Virus record (IMG/VR): IMGVR_UViG_3300011244_000005 | Coordinates: 1 to 37,484 of that record | Origin: a virus | Length of the DNA: 37,484 nucleotides | Reading direction: 5' to 3' (one strand) | Shown: piece after piece, positions 8,851-17,472 of the stretch | How the letters are laid out: every line of letters begins with the position of its first letter | Numbering within the stretch: the first letter of the stretch is position 1 | Made by a program: the position numbers and the translations under genes | Notes under the pieces: model-generated | Seen by the model: the letters and a program-made list of their open reading frames with translations, nothing else | What the model was told of the DNA's origin: nothing | Databases searched by the model: none

Positions 8851-11800
8851 TCAGTTGATCGGCGGAAGCCCGAGCTCGTGGCGGGCGCCGTTCACGGCGT
8901 TGACGATGGTGGTGGCGTAATCGGAGTCACGCTGGGCTTCCCTGATCGCAGACTTCAGGTCCGTGACGATGACGAGCTTCATCTTGCCGCCGCCAGCAGA
9001 AGAGGAGGCGCGCGAGGAAGAGCCACCTACCTGACCGCCGCTGGCGAAGTGCGGCCGATCGATCGCGATGCGCCTATCGTTGAGATCGTCGAGAAAATTC
9101 GGACCTAAAATTTGTTTCGCGTGTTCCACCGCGGGGGAGCTGATGACAAATTCGTTGCCAGCGAGCCAGGCGAGCATGGTGTCCGTGGTGGACGGAGGAC
9201 CCGGCAGCAAACCGCCGACAGCGCGACGCGGGATATTGCTGGCGATGATACTGCCGATCCGCGGGTCGCTGATCGGGTTGTAGGACGTGCCGATACCGAA
9301 AAGGTCGCCCACGCGGGTGTAACCGCCGTCGGCGTCCCTCACATAGTTGCCATCGTAAAAGCGTTCGTTCCCGTCCCCTCTCCCCCGCGACATCGGGATG
9401 CTGGTGCCACCCATCGACTGAAACCACATCGTCATGGCGCTATGGCCTGACAAACTTCCAATCGCGCTACCGCGCGTGTCGCGGTAGCCAGTGCCTCGCA
9501 ATCCTCCAAAGGTTTGCCGATAGTATTGTCCGGGGGTAAGGAGGCGCGGCCCCTGCCCTGAACCGCGCGGAGAAGCGTCGCCAAAATTACCCCGCCCGAA
9601 GCCTCCGCCACTGCCGCCGCCGCCGCCTCCCCCGCCGCCGCCAACTGCTTGCGCCCGTGGCACCCATCCAAGTCCCGGCTCGTAACTCCATGAAGTAGGA
9701 TATAGGGACGGGGGGCCAGTAAAGGAACCTTGCGCGCCACCGAGGTTAGGGACGAATCCCTGCCCCCTTGGATTCGGCATTGAATTATATCCGCCTGAAA
9801 AAAATGGAGCTTGACCTTCCCACGGGTAAGGCCCGGTCCGGGGCCCCGTTCCCTGATTATTCGGCCCGTTCCATTCGCCTGAGTAGTATGGGTTCGGAGT
9901 GCCGTCTGGCAAAAATCGCGAATAGAATCTTCCTCCGGGCGCGAACGGGTTTCCTCGACCGCCACCTACCCCCCCAGCAGAAGGATTGTACGGCGAGAAA
10001 AATGAATGGTAGGGCCCTCCGGGAGCGAACGGGTTATTTCCGCCTCCAGGGAAAAGCCGCGGACTAACAGCGTAATCGCCCCTGTATGGATAAGGCGACT
10101 GCCACGGCCTTGGACTATACATCGGGTTGAAGTAGGGCGGCCGGCCGATGTTGCCGGGAAGGATGCCGGGCTCAACCTCGCCGCCTTCGAAGAAATGCGG
10201 GGCGTGCTCGGCGGCGTGGTGCATCGCGTAGAGCCGGGAGAGGCCGATGTTTTCGGTGGCGCGTTTGTTGAAATAGAATTCGCCCTTGTGGGCGGGGCCG
10301 GCGTATTCGTCCGCGCTTCCCTCTCCGGTGTAGCCGCCGCGTTTGAAACCCCCGGTGAGCGCCGCGACGATGGCCGCGATTGCGGCGATCGCGAGGACCT
10401 GACCGATGATGGCCGATGTTCCTGAAGTCGCGACGCTGGAAGCGGCCGCGGCCGGCGCGTAACCACCGGCCAAGGCGGCGCCTTGCGCCATGGAACTCGC
10501 GGTCGCAGTCTGTTTCAGGCCTTCGCCGAAGACGAACTGGAGGAGCTGCTGCTCCATCCATGTGAGGAAAAAATTCAGCATCTGCTTCTCGAGGCCGACG
10601 ATCACCTGTCGCCAATCGCCGGTGTTAAATACGGCGTCGGTGATGAGCTGGTTGGTGGCTTGGAGACTCGCGTTGATCGAGTTCTCGATGATGCCCGCAA
10701 TCTGTTGCGCGCTAGTGCCGAAGCTATTGACCCATTCGGTCAGCTCCGCCGCGAGCGGTTTATCGATAGCGGCGATTTTGAGCTGAAGCATGTCGAACTC
10801 GAACTGGTCCTTCTGGAGCTGGGCCTGGAGGCGAGCGTGCAGCTCCGGGTCGAGCGCGCTGTCGGCGATCTGCTGTTTCGTCTGCTCGATGGCGGCCCCC
10901 ATCCGGAGGATCTCCGCCGAGAGTGAAGCGAGGGTGAGCGCTGCCTTCGCGTCCGGGGATAGGTAAGGATTCGCGGCGATGAGCTGCTGCTGCTGATGGA
11001 TGCCCTGGATAAGCGTGCGCTGCTCGAGGAGAGAGGCGTTCACTTCGTCAGCGCGAGCTTTGCGGCGATCTTCCTCCTGCTGCTCAACCACCTTGGCGAT
11101 CTCGCCCAGGACGGTGGCCCAGGCCTGGGCGAGCTTTAGGACTTCCTCGCGGGTCTCGGCAGTGAGGTCCTTCGATTTTTCCAGCGCGTCGTTAGGCGAA
11201 GCGGCATCGACGCCGAGCTGCTGGAGCTTGTCCTGGATTTCGAGCAGGTTTGTTTGGAGCGCGTCGAGCTGACCGGTAGAATCGAGCTGGGCGAAATCGG
11301 CCTTGGCAATGGCGTCGGCGACTTTTTCGGATTCGGAAGCGAGTTTTGTTTGGGTCTTAGTAAGGCCATCGAGCCGCTTCGTAGTGAGTTCGATTTCGCG
11401 GTTGACCTTGACCCATTCGTTGAAGTCCGGGACGGATGCGTTGCGATCGATGCCGGACTGCTTGGCCCTCAGGTCATTGAGCTTCTGAGTGTACTCGGCG
11501 ACCGCCTCGTTGAGTGGAAGTAAATTAACTGCTTCCCAGGCGGCTTTCGCCTTCTCGGCCGCATCGACGCTGGCGTTGCCGGCGACGAATGCGGTTTTCT
11601 CGGCTTGCTCCAACTGAGCGATGGCCTTGTCTCGATTTTCTTGATTGAAGTTGGGGCCGCTGCCCGGAATGGCAGAGCCGAAAGTGCGAGTGAGAACGTC
11701 AGTGAATTTTTGCCAGAGAGTTAATTCATTGGCCCGAAACTCGGCCAGTTTTGCGGCCAGAGTGTCGAGCTGGGGCTGGATGCTTTCGCCGATTTTGATG

Positions 11801-12642
11801 ACATCACCGAAATCGCCGGCGGCGTTCGCCATCTCGAACCAGAGAGTGACGTTTTTTTCGAGCGCGGCAGTTTCTTTCTCAACCTCCTTGGCGAGACGGA
11901 CGGCTTCATCGGCAGCGCTGGCGATGACCTGGTAGAGGGCGTATCCGGCGACGCCGGCAATGGAGAGCGTGGAGCCGAGCCCGGAGAAGGTGCGGGAGAT
12001 GGATTCGGCTGACACGCGGCCGGTGGCGAGCTGCTGGGCGAGCGCTGTGGCCTGGCCACGGGTGAAAGTAATGCCGGCCGCCGCTTTGGCGTTGCCCGCC
12101 TCCTGGGCCAGGATGAGACGCTCAGCCTGGACGAGGGCGAGCTCCATGGAGACGTTCGTGGCCCGCTGAATAGTGAGGGCCTGCAGCCGGATGGCAGCTT
12201 CCCGTTCCAGCTTCACGGCCATAGCCGGGTTGCCAGCAATGCGCGCCTCGGCCGCCTCGAGCTGGATTTCCATGATGACCTGGCGTTCCATCTGCACCAC
12301 TTTTTTGGCCTCGGCGGCAGCGGACAGTTCGGCGGCGATAACGCTCTGCTGATCGAGGACAAGAGTCTGGCCGGCGATGCCGCGGAGGGCATTCCGCGTG
12401 GCGACCTGGGCATCGAGCTGTGCGCGCAAGGCGACGGCCGCCGCGCTATCGCCACGGTCCTGGCCTGCCGGCAGTCCGGAGGTGTCGCGAATGGTGCGCG
12501 TGGCTGTTTGGTTCAACGCCGCGGCGGTCTGCGCGGCTTGCGCTTGGACCGCTTGCAGCTCGTTCCTGATCTGCTGCCCACCAGCGGCATCAGCTTTCAG
12601 GCGAATGAGAAGTTCGAGAACCCGCTGTGATTCGTTAGCCAT
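8851..12642 (-). CDS. Tail tape measure protein
   Basis: 1263 residues, the longest gene here. Residues 1-190 are Ala/Gln/Glu-rich coiled coil, a hydrophobic segment follows near 215-240, then long coiled coils to about 640. A second hydrophobic stretch near 720-765 (IIGQVLAIAAIAAIVAALTGG) is followed by GGYTGEGSADEYAGPAHKGE, the Gly-rich region found near the end of many tape measures. Residues 830-1070 are Gly/Pro/Tyr-rich, with NPFAPGG twice and a ten-Gly run around 9630-9650. The protein sets tail length and is ejected with DNA. It follows the frameshifted chaperone gene, as in lambda-like tails. At one residue per about 1.5 Angstrom a tail near 190 nm would be predicted, a rule-of-thumb inference. 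Confidence 0.85.
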   Translation of the reverse strand: MANESQRVLELLIRLKADAAGGQQIRNELQAVQAQAAQTAAALNQTATRTIRDTSGLPAGQDRGDSAAAVALRAQLDAQVATRNALRGIAGQTLVLDQQSVIAAELSAAAEAKKVVQMERQVIMEIQLEAAEARIAGNPAMAVKLEREAAIRLQALTIQRATNVSMELALVQAERLILAQEAGNAKAAAGITFTRGQATALAQQLATGRVSAESISRTFSGLGSTLSIAGVAGYALYQVIASAADEAVRLAKEVEKETAALEKNVTLWFEMANAAGDFGDVIKIGESIQPQLDTLAAKLAEFRANELTLWQKFTDVLTRTFGSAIPGSGPNFNQENRDKAIAQLEQAEKTAFVAGNASVDAAEKAKAAWEAVNLLPLNEAVAEYTQKLNDLRAKQSGIDRNASVPDFNEWVKVNREIELTTKRLDGLTKTQTKLASESEKVADAIAKADFAQLDSTGQLDALQTNLLEIQDKLQQLGVDAASPNDALEKSKDLTAETREEVLKLAQAWATVLGEIAKVVEQQEEDRRKARADEVNASLLEQRTLIQGIHQQQQLIAANPYLSPDAKAALTLASLSAEILRMGAAIEQTKQQIADSALDPELHARLQAQLQKDQFEFDMLQLKIAAIDKPLAAELTEWVNSFGTSAQQIAGIIENSINASLQATNQLITDAVFNTGDWRQVIVGLEKQMLNFFLTWMEQQLLQFVFGEGLKQTATASSMAQGAALAGGYAPAAAASSVATSGTSAIIGQVLAIAAIAAIVAALTGGFKRGGYTGEGSADEYAGPAHKGEFYFNKRATENIGLSRLYAMHHAAEHAPHFFEGGEVEPGILPGNIGRPPYFNPMYSPRPWQSPYPYRGDYAVSPRLFPGGGNNPFAPGGPYHSFFSPYNPSAGGVGGGRGNPFAPGGRFYSRFLPDGTPNPYYSGEWNGPNNQGTGPRTGPYPWEGQAPFFSGGYNSMPNPRGQGFVPNLGGAQGSFTGPPSLYPTSWSYEPGLGWVPRAQAVGGGGGGGGGGSGGGFGRGNFGDASPRGSGQGPRLLTPGQYYRQTFGGLRGTGYRDTRGSAIGSLSGHSAMTMWFQSMGGTSIPMSRGRGDGNERFYDGNYVRDADGGYTRVGDLFGIGTSYNPISDPRIGSIIASNIPRRAVGGLLPGPPSTTDTMLAWLAGNEFVISSPAVEHAKQILGPNFLDDLNDRRIAIDRPHFASGGQVGGSSSRASSSAGGGKMKLVIVTDLKSAIREAQRDSDYATTIVNAVNGARHELGLPPIN

Positions 12643-12678
12643 GACTCGATAGGCCGGATGGGTCCGATAGGACCGATT

Positions 12679-13433
12679 TCAGCTCCCGATTTTCTCCTGG
12701 ATCTCGCGCATCGTTTCCTGCGCGTGATCGCCCCCGGCCATCCCGGCATTGACGATCGAGATATCGATCAACTTCTCCCGCAAGAGCTCGCGCTGATGCG
12801 CGCGGTAAATGTGCTCGCATAACGCGGGTGAATAGTTGTCGATTACGTCGCGTTCGGTGGTGCGCCGGAGGGTGGCGATGGCGCTGATGACGTCGACGAA
12901 GCGGATGCTCCCATCGTTTCCAGGATTGCTTTCGAAGACGCCGTCGCCCGGAGCGTTTGGCTGGAGAATTTTTTTTTGTTCAGCAGCTCACCGATCTCGC
13001 GGATCCGCTCGACGGTTTCGTGCGTGAGGGTATCGCTCCAGCGTGGTTTCGCTTCGTGCTGCGCGATCTCTTCGCGAATTGCGCTCAACCTTTTTTGGAT
13101 TGCCTCGATCTGCTCGATCGGCGCCTGAAATAGAATGCTCTGGACCCGCATTTCGGCCAGGCGCGCATTCGTGAGATGATAAGATGTCGCGCGGTCGACC
13201 CGATCGCAAAGGAGCTCGATCAGGTAAGCTTCGTTCTCTTGCCCCTGCGAGTTTCCCCATTCTCCCAGGAGCGCGATCGGCAGCTGGCGCACCTTCACCT
13301 TCTCCAAAGTGCCATCGATCTTGACGGCATCGATGTCGATGCCGCCGCCGATGATCTGCAGGTCGGTGATGGGCGCGGCGGCGGGTGCGGGTGAGACACC
13401 CGCCGCTACACCAGATTGATCGACCTCAGGCAT
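12679..13433 (-). CDS. Tail assembly chaperone, long form made by -1 frameshift (GT-like)
   Basis: 251 residues if ribosomes slip one base back on the A run at 12969-12977: 155 residues from the zero frame, then 96 from the -1 frame, ending at 12679. The extension reads as real protein, including RFVDVISAIATLRR, RDVIDNYSPALCEHIYRA and GGDHAQETMREIQEKIGS, and it fills the otherwise empty gap before the tape measure gene (36 bp). The -1 frame opens only at 12987, just before the slippery run. Lambda gpG/gpGT and many other long-tailed phages make a short and a long chaperone this way, from the same position between tail tube and tape measure genes. A homopolymer sequencing error is the main alternative. 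Confidence 0.7.
12843..13433 (-). CDS. Tail assembly chaperone, short form (G-like)
   Basis: 196 residues in the zero frame. The first 155 are plausible globular/helical protein (LEKVKVRQLPIALLGEWG, then a long helix with IEQIEAIQKRLSAIREEIAQ). After the Lys-Lys-Lys codons the frame turns into a Ser/Ala/Pro-rich tail of 41 residues that looks like out-of-frame reading of the sequence coding for the long form. It lies 17 bp after the tail tube gene. By analogy with lambda gpG it should coat the tape measure protein during tail assembly. Confidence 0.65.
   Translation of the reverse strand: MPEVDQSGVAAGVSPAPAAAPITDLQIIGGGIDIDAVKIDGTLEKVKVRQLPIALLGEWGNSQGQENEAYLIELLCDRVDRATSYHLTNARLAEMRVQSILFQAPIEQIEAIQKRLSAIREEIAQHEAKPRWSDTLTHETVERIREIGELLNKKKFSSQTLRATASSKAILETMGASASSTSSAPSPPSGAPPNAT
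12969..12987 (-). promoter_or_regulatory. Programmed -1 frameshift site (A9 slippery run)
   Basis: On the minus strand the sequence is CTGCTGAACAAAAAAAAATT, read as AAC-AAA-AAA-AAA-TTC in the zero frame. It contains A-AAA-AAA heptamers that allow tandem re-pairing in the -1 frame. GGTGAG lies about 9 nt upstream and could act like the internal Shine-Dalgarno that stimulates -1 shifting in dnaX. I did not establish a downstream stem-loop. Confidence 0.65.
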
Positions 13434-13450
13434 TGGCTTCTACCCGGTCG

Positions 13451-14197
13451 TTACGCCGCGCGATTGAGCTTGGTCCACTGGCCGCTGATGGCCATCTCCA
13501 TGGCCCACTTCGCGTTCTTCGAGATGTCCGAATCGCCCGGCTCTTTCGGCGAAAGACAGACGCTCGGAAACGCCCACTCAGCGCGGACGATGTTCGATTT
13601 GTTGTCCTTCTCGATGTAGATCGCCGCGCCGTAGAAATTCAGCACGCTGCCGCCGATGAATTTCGTGCGCGAGATCGCCGGCTTGTCGAAGGTAACGACA
13701 ACACTCGCGGCATCCGCAATGCCCGCGGCGACGTGCGGGAACCGGATGAAGCCGGAGAGTTCGTCGAAGAAGAAATCGACGTCGCGGGTTTTTGCTGCCG
13801 CGGCGACGGTGACCGACACCAGCGTGACGTTGCGCGCGCCGATGTCGAACGACTTGCCAAGCGCGGCCGTGACGTTGGCGGTGGAGCCGCTGCCGCTCGA
13901 TTGCGAGACGTTCGCTTCCTGCGTTCCCATGTTGAGGTAGCGCTCGACGGTGTCGTTGTAGAGCTGGCCTTCGAAGGCCACGACCGGCGAGATCCCGGTG
14001 TTTTCCTTGATGCCGAGAATGGACGCGCCGTTAATGGCGAACCGAACCTCATCGGTGGTCGGGTTCATATTGACCTTGCTGACGCCGATGGGACCGAACT
14101 CGTCGTAAGACGAAAGGCCGGTCGGTTTGAATTTGATTTCCCCGCTAGTGCGCCGCAGCGCCTGCAGGTTTGGATTGAGAAATGTTCCTAGTTCCAT
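13451..14197 (-). CDS. Major tail tube protein
   Basis: 248 residues, a usual size for a tail tube protein. It is beta-rich with few charged helices (VNMNPTTDEVRFAINGASIL, VTLVSVTVAAAAKTRDVDFF, SGFIRFPHVAAG) and ends WAMEMAISGQWTKLNRA. It sits between the connector genes and the chaperone/tape measure genes, the standard place for the tube protein. No contractile sheath gene is seen, so the tail is probably long and non-contractile. Sequence alone would not have identified it; context carries most of the weight. Confidence 0.7.
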   Translation of the reverse strand: MELGTFLNPNLQALRRTSGEIKFKPTGLSSYDEFGPIGVSKVNMNPTTDEVRFAINGASILGIKENTGISPVVAFEGQLYNDTVERYLNMGTQEANVSQSSGSGSTANVTAALGKSFDIGARNVTLVSVTVAAAAKTRDVDFFFDELSGFIRFPHVAAGIADAASVVVTFDKPAISRTKFIGGSVLNFYGAAIYIEKDNKSNIVRAEWAFPSVCLSPKEPGDSDISKNAKWAMEMAISGQWTKLNRAA

Positions 14198-14230
14198 GTG
14201 GAGAGTAGTTTCTGGTTGCTGAGTTAACTG

Positions 14231-14533
14231 TTACTGCTGGGCGATCGGAGAGGACTTCGCGGGCCGCGGTCCCGGCTGCGGCTCGTCAGCGAGAACGTGC
14301 CAGCTGTTCTCGCGTTTCTTGCCGGCATCGAACGATGCGTTGGCGGCAATGTGATGGCCGAGCGATTCGCCCTCTTTGGCGGGCTGGCCCTGTTCGTTTC
14401 GCTCGGTGAGGTCGAGCCTGGCGCTGCCGTCGTCGTAAGCCTCGAGGACAACGCCTTTCTTGATGGTGGTGGGTTCGCCTGGCCTCGCCGGAGGCGCGAC
14501 GTAGCCGACGACCTGATTGATGTTCGGTTTCAT
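14231..14533 (-). CDS. Small hypothetical virion-region protein
   Basis: 100 residues, acidic and polar, with a short beta-type segment (KKGVVLEAYDDGSARLDLTE) and a Pro-rich end. No family recognised. It sits between the terminator-like gene 14594-15100 and the tail tube gene, with 60 bp upstream and 33 bp downstream. In Mu-like phages such small genes near the tail tube often encode connector or accessory tail proteins, but nothing here shows which. Confidence 0.55.
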   Translation of the reverse strand: MKPNINQVVGYVAPPARPGEPTTIKKGVVLEAYDDGSARLDLTERNEQGQPAKEGESLGHHIAANASFDAGKKRENSWHVLADEPQPGPRPAKSSPIAQQ

Positions 14534-14593
14534 ATTTTTACTTGGTGTTGGTTTTGGTTGCGCCGTGAAGGCGAGGTTTTTGGTTGGAGAAAA

Positions 14594-15100
14594 TCACGGT
14601 TTGAGCGGGACGTTCAGGTCGAGCGGAGTCCAGGCCGCGACGTTGTAAATGACCGCGGGATCGTCGCCGATGAGAACGAAAGGCGTGCGTTCGAGCTTCA
14701 CTCGCATGTGCTCTGGCGCGATGGCGTAAAGGTCGTGCACCCAGAAATGGAGGCGCTTTTGAATGAAGGCGACCATGGCCAGGGCGGAGATCTGGCTGCC
14801 GCTCGCGCCCTTATTCACGACGCCCATTTCCTGCACTTGCACAAGGATCGGCGCCATCTGATCGAGCCCAGGAGCATCGGGATCGATCATGATTGCTTTA
14901 GGGGTAAGGACGATGACAACGAGGCCAATCTTCGCGATCCCTTGCTGGATTTTTGCCAGCAGATCGCCGCGCTGCTCGGAAAGAATCGGGACCGGGATCC
15001 CGTTGGCCGGGACCGGCGCCGGCACGGCAGCGTCCACGGCCGTCAATCGTGCCACAACGGCATTCTGCAGGGCGACGTAATGAAGATTCGCGTCGCTCAT
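14594..15100 (-). CDS. Probable tail terminator / Gp37-like protein
   Basis: 168 residues. It starts with a helix (NLHYVALQNAVVARLTAVDA), has beta segments (KIGLVVIVLTPKAIMI, PILVQVQEMGVVNKG) and ends LDLNVPLKP. Size, mixed fold and position after the gp10/G-like gene and before the tail tube fit a tail terminator or Mu Gp37-like (DUF1834) protein, which caps the tail and joins it to the head. The start overlaps the preceding stop as ATGA at 15097-15100. Assignment is by gene order more than motif. Confidence 0.5.
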   Translation of the reverse strand: MSDANLHYVALQNAVVARLTAVDAAVPAPVPANGIPVPILSEQRGDLLAKIQQGIAKIGLVVIVLTPKAIMIDPDAPGLDQMAPILVQVQEMGVVNKGASGSQISALAMVAFIQKRLHFWVHDLYAIAPEHMRVKLERTPFVLIGDDPAVIYNVAAWTPLDLNVPLKP

Positions 15101-15810
15101 GATTTTGCGAACCTCGTTCCGCCGTATTGGCGCTCCCAGATATTGAGGAGCTGCTCCTGGCCGGCTTCTTCAGCGGCCTCGAGCATTTCGGCATCGGTCG
15201 GGAGCACGCTCGGGTCGGGCTGGTGCGTGATCGATTTCTTGAGCCAGAAAATAACGGTGCCGATGGTGGACGCGACGTGTTTGTAAACGCCGTTGCGCGT
15301 CTTTTTGATGACGGAAGCGAGCCGCTCTACCAGCGCCGCCAGATCCGGCCGGAAATAGACGAAGCGAAGATTTCCTAGCCCGCCCGCGCTGAAATCGAAC
15401 TCCTGAGTCCGCGTGCCGTAGGCGCTGGCGACGGCCGGGACGGAAAGCCATTGAGTCGGTTTCCCGGTCTTCCAGCTGATGCCCTTGCCAGGCTTCACGG
15501 TGCCGCCGTAATAGCGCAGCCGAAGGCCGAGCTTGTTGATCGGGATGGCGATGCTATCGCCTTCGATCCTGGGCACCTGGACGCTGCGCGCCGCGTCCGC
15601 CCAATAACCGGAATGATCGGCGCCGAGGCGATCCGCAGTGCGGTGATGAATCCCATCCGACTCGAGCCGGGTGAAGTGATCGATCAACTTGAGACGAACC
15701 GCGCCGCCGATCGCTTTCTTCACTGAGTCGCCCAGGGCTTCGCCGGCCAGGTTATTTATCGCCTCGCCTACTTCGTTCAGCCCCTCGGATTCGATAACGA
15801 GCGTGCTCAT
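15097..15810 (-). CDS. Head-tail completion protein (Mu G / HK97 gp10-like)
   Basis: 237 residues. The N-terminal half has the pattern of phage virion-morphogenesis proteins: a helix that leads into LIDHFTRLESDGIHHRTADR, then IAIPINKLGLRLRYYGGTV followed by a Gly/Lys-rich stretch and LSVPAVASAYGTRT. The R-x-x-G-G-x-[IV] strand after a conserved helix is common in gp10/G-like connector proteins. The C-terminal half adds helices with KKTRNGVYKHVASTIG and an acidic end. ATGA overlaps both neighbours. Role in joining head and tail is inferred. Confidence 0.55.
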   Translation of the reverse strand: MSTLVIESEGLNEVGEAINNLAGEALGDSVKKAIGGAVRLKLIDHFTRLESDGIHHRTADRLGADHSGYWADAARSVQVPRIEGDSIAIPINKLGLRLRYYGGTVKPGKGISWKTGKPTQWLSVPAVASAYGTRTQEFDFSAGGLGNLRFVYFRPDLAALVERLASVIKKTRNGVYKHVASTIGTVIFWLKKSITHQPDPSVLPTDAEMLEAAEEAGQEQLLNIWERQYGGTRFAKS

Positions 15811-16685
15811 ATTCGTTCCGGCTGCGTGATATCAAAATGGGTGAGCACTCCATCCTTCATCTCGAAGAATGGGCCGACGGATTCCTCGAGCGCCTGCTGA
15901 AGCGCCTCGCTGAGATGCTCAGCGGAATATTTCAGGTCATCGTTGAACCCGCGATCCTGCGGCTCGACCTGCTTATCGCGATCGATCAGGCCGAATTCCA
16001 TCGCGTCTTTCCGGCTGACGTCCTTGACCCACATGCCGCTATTGAAAGCGAACGGCGGATAGGGATTGCCCAGCGAGTCATCAAACGAAGTCCCGAGAAG
16101 CTCCCAGATGTCGTCATCCTTTAGCGCGATCATGCGGCCGTCGGAGAATGTGCCTCCTACTTGGTCCCAGCGGGCTGCCCAGGTGCGCTCGTTTTTCTTG
16201 GACTCGAGTCGAAAAAGTTCCTGGGCGGGGAACGCATCGAGCACGGCCGGGTCTTGGCCCTGAATGAATTGACCGTAGCCTTGCGCGATCCGGGCATTCG
16301 TTTCGATCACGACCTTCAAACGCCGTTCGCTTCCGAAATCGGTAATCTTTCCGCGTTGCGCTGGATCCGGTTCGTAGCCGATCTCGCGCAGCTTCACTTT
16401 CAAACGCGTGCGCGCCGTCGCCTCATCGATTTCCCCGTTGAGAAGCTGCCGCGTGATATCGTCGATCTCGCCGAGATACTCCGCGCTGGTGACACGCGCG
16501 GAGAAAATAGCGCGCTCCCGGATCGAAGGCTCCATCGCGACCTGGAGTTCCGCGCTCGAGAGCGTGGTCGGCAAAATGGAACGGACCTGCCGCGACTGCA
16601 GTGCCTCGGAAAACTGGACCGGGCGCGAGAACGCGATGTTCGTCGCGACGGCCGCAGAAAAAAGGACGTGCGAGAAACGAGTCAT
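15807..16685 (-). CDS. Minor head / head morphogenesis protein (Mu F-like)
   Basis: 292 residues. The C-terminal half carries a pattern seen in minor head proteins: NERTWAARWDQVGGTFSDGR, then NPYPPFAFNSGMWVKDVSRK and a following DAMEFGLI. Such proteins enter the prohead through the portal. The N-terminus MTRFSHVLFSAAVATN ends in one of the [LIV]-A-x-N motifs shared with neighbouring head proteins (residues 13-16), which suggests removal of a short propeptide. In Mu the F gene lies before the protease; here it comes after capsid and Gp36-like genes, so gene order has been shuffled. The start overlaps the upstream stop at 16682-16685. Confidence 0.6.
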   Translation of the reverse strand: MTRFSHVLFSAAVATNIAFSRPVQFSEALQSRQVRSILPTTLSSAELQVAMEPSIRERAIFSARVTSAEYLGEIDDITRQLLNGEIDEATARTRLKVKLREIGYEPDPAQRGKITDFGSERRLKVVIETNARIAQGYGQFIQGQDPAVLDAFPAQELFRLESKKNERTWAARWDQVGGTFSDGRMIALKDDDIWELLGTSFDDSLGNPYPPFAFNSGMWVKDVSRKDAMEFGLIDRDKQVEPQDRGFNDDLKYSAEHLSEALQQALEESVGPFFEMKDGVLTHFDITQPERI

Positions 16686-17155
16686 AGCCGTTCGAGCTCC
16701 TCGCGGCTATTGCCGCTGTTCCCTTCCTGCACCGTCTCAATAATGCTGCCATTCTGGACGTCGCTCGTTGTCTGCGGGTCATCAGGTTCCGTGATCGGCA
16801 CTTCGCAGCGGGAAATTCGAACGAGATATTTGTCCGCTTTATCCGCGGCCGTCTTCATGGCCTCAGTGAGCGGAAGCCCCATCGAAAGCCGAGTGGCCAT
16901 CTGCTCGATGATGAGCGCACATGCCGACGTCTTCAGGTCGGGCGGGATCGAGTTAGCCAGGTTGCTTACCTTATTTGCTTTGCACCCGCGCACTTCCGCC
17001 CGGATCCGCGCCGCGACGTCGGGCATGATGCGAAGGAACGGATCGGTTTGTCCGACCTCAAGCGCGGCGCTCGAGAATGCATCCATTCCCGCGCCGAGCA
17101 GGTAATCATCGAGGTCGACCCTCGTGATCACGATCCATGTGTTTTCAGCTGGCAT
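16682..17155 (-). CDS. Head-tail connector, Gp36-like (DUF1320)
   Basis: 157 residues. All-helical connector signature: an N-terminal WIVITRVDLDDYLLGAGMDA, a middle with RIMPDVAARIRAEVRGCKAN, and a helix PPDLKTSACALIIEQMATRL followed by LTEAMKTAADKADKYLVRIS. This arrangement matches Mu Gp36/HK97 gp6-like adaptor proteins that form a ring under the portal. The acidic Ser/Asn-rich C-terminus is probably flexible. First of four genes joined by ATGA overlaps. Confidence 0.7.
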   Translation of the reverse strand: MPAENTWIVITRVDLDDYLLGAGMDAFSSAALEVGQTDPFLRIMPDVAARIRAEVRGCKANKVSNLANSIPPDLKTSACALIIEQMATRLSMGLPLTEAMKTAADKADKYLVRISRCEVPITEPDDPQTTSDVQNGSIIETVQEGNSGNSREELERL

Positions 17156-17164
17156 AACTCAATC

Positions 17165-17191
17165 CCGCCCCGAGCTACGCACTCGGGGCGG
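17165..17191. other. Perfect 10-bp inverted repeat between genes
   Basis: CCGCCCCGAG (17165-17174) and CTCGGGGCGG (17182-17191) flank a 7-nt loop between the 43-codon gene and the connector gene. The stem is very stable, but no T-run follows on the minus strand. It may be an attenuator, an mRNA processing site or protection for the capsid transcript. Confidence 0.6.
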
Positions 17192-17214
17192 ATCTGAATT
17201 GTGAGAGGCGAGAC

Positions 17215-17346
17215 TTAGTCCTTCGTTTCGGTCTTGGTTTCGGTCTTCGTCTCCGTCTTCGTTTCGCCGGCCGCCGGAGCGGCTGGCGGTGGAGTCGTCT
17301 CCGTTTTGGTCTCGGTCTTTGTCTCTTCCTTTTTTTCGTCGGCCAT
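17215..17346 (-). CDS. 43-residue Thr-Lys-Thr-Glu repeat protein
   Basis: Starts at an ATG at 17346 and ends at a TAA at 17215. The sequence is MADEKKEETKTETKTETT, a PPPAAPAAG linker, then more TKTE repeats ending KTETKD. It is almost entirely charged and Thr-rich, so it should be disordered. Both flanks hold strong hairpins, and it sits between the major capsid gene and the connector genes, suggesting a separately controlled small protein. Function unknown. The repetitive DNA also opens a Val-Phe-rich frame on the other strand, which I regard as a shadow. Confidence 0.55.
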   Translation of the reverse strand: MADEKKEETKTETKTETTPPPAAPAAGETKTETKTETKTETKD

Positions 17347-17400
17347 AGATGTGTCCTTGTTGTTTAGGGTTTCATTGTTGTCGGCTTTCGCCTTTGCACC

Positions 17401-17440
17401 TCGAAGCCCGCTGGCGATTGCGCACCAGCGGGTGTTTCGA
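17401..17440 (-). terminator. Hairpin downstream of the major capsid gene
   Basis: CCCGCTGG (17407-17414) pairs with CCAGCGGG (17425-17432), and an outer TCGAA/TTCGA pair extends the stem. It lies about 30 bp after the capsid stop on the minus strand. No clear T-run follows, so it may stabilise or partially terminate the capsid message rather than end the operon. Confidence 0.45.
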
Positions 17441-17472
17441 GTGACTCGTTAGGCGAGCCGCCTTTGATTTTC

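Noticed and set aside
9590-9655. Gly-rich simple repeat as a separate element
   Set aside because: It is in-frame poly-Gly coding in the tape measure gene.
12682-12820. 61-codon minus-strand frame before the tape measure gene
   Set aside because: Wrong frame; the protein-like sequence here is the -1 extension of the chaperone.
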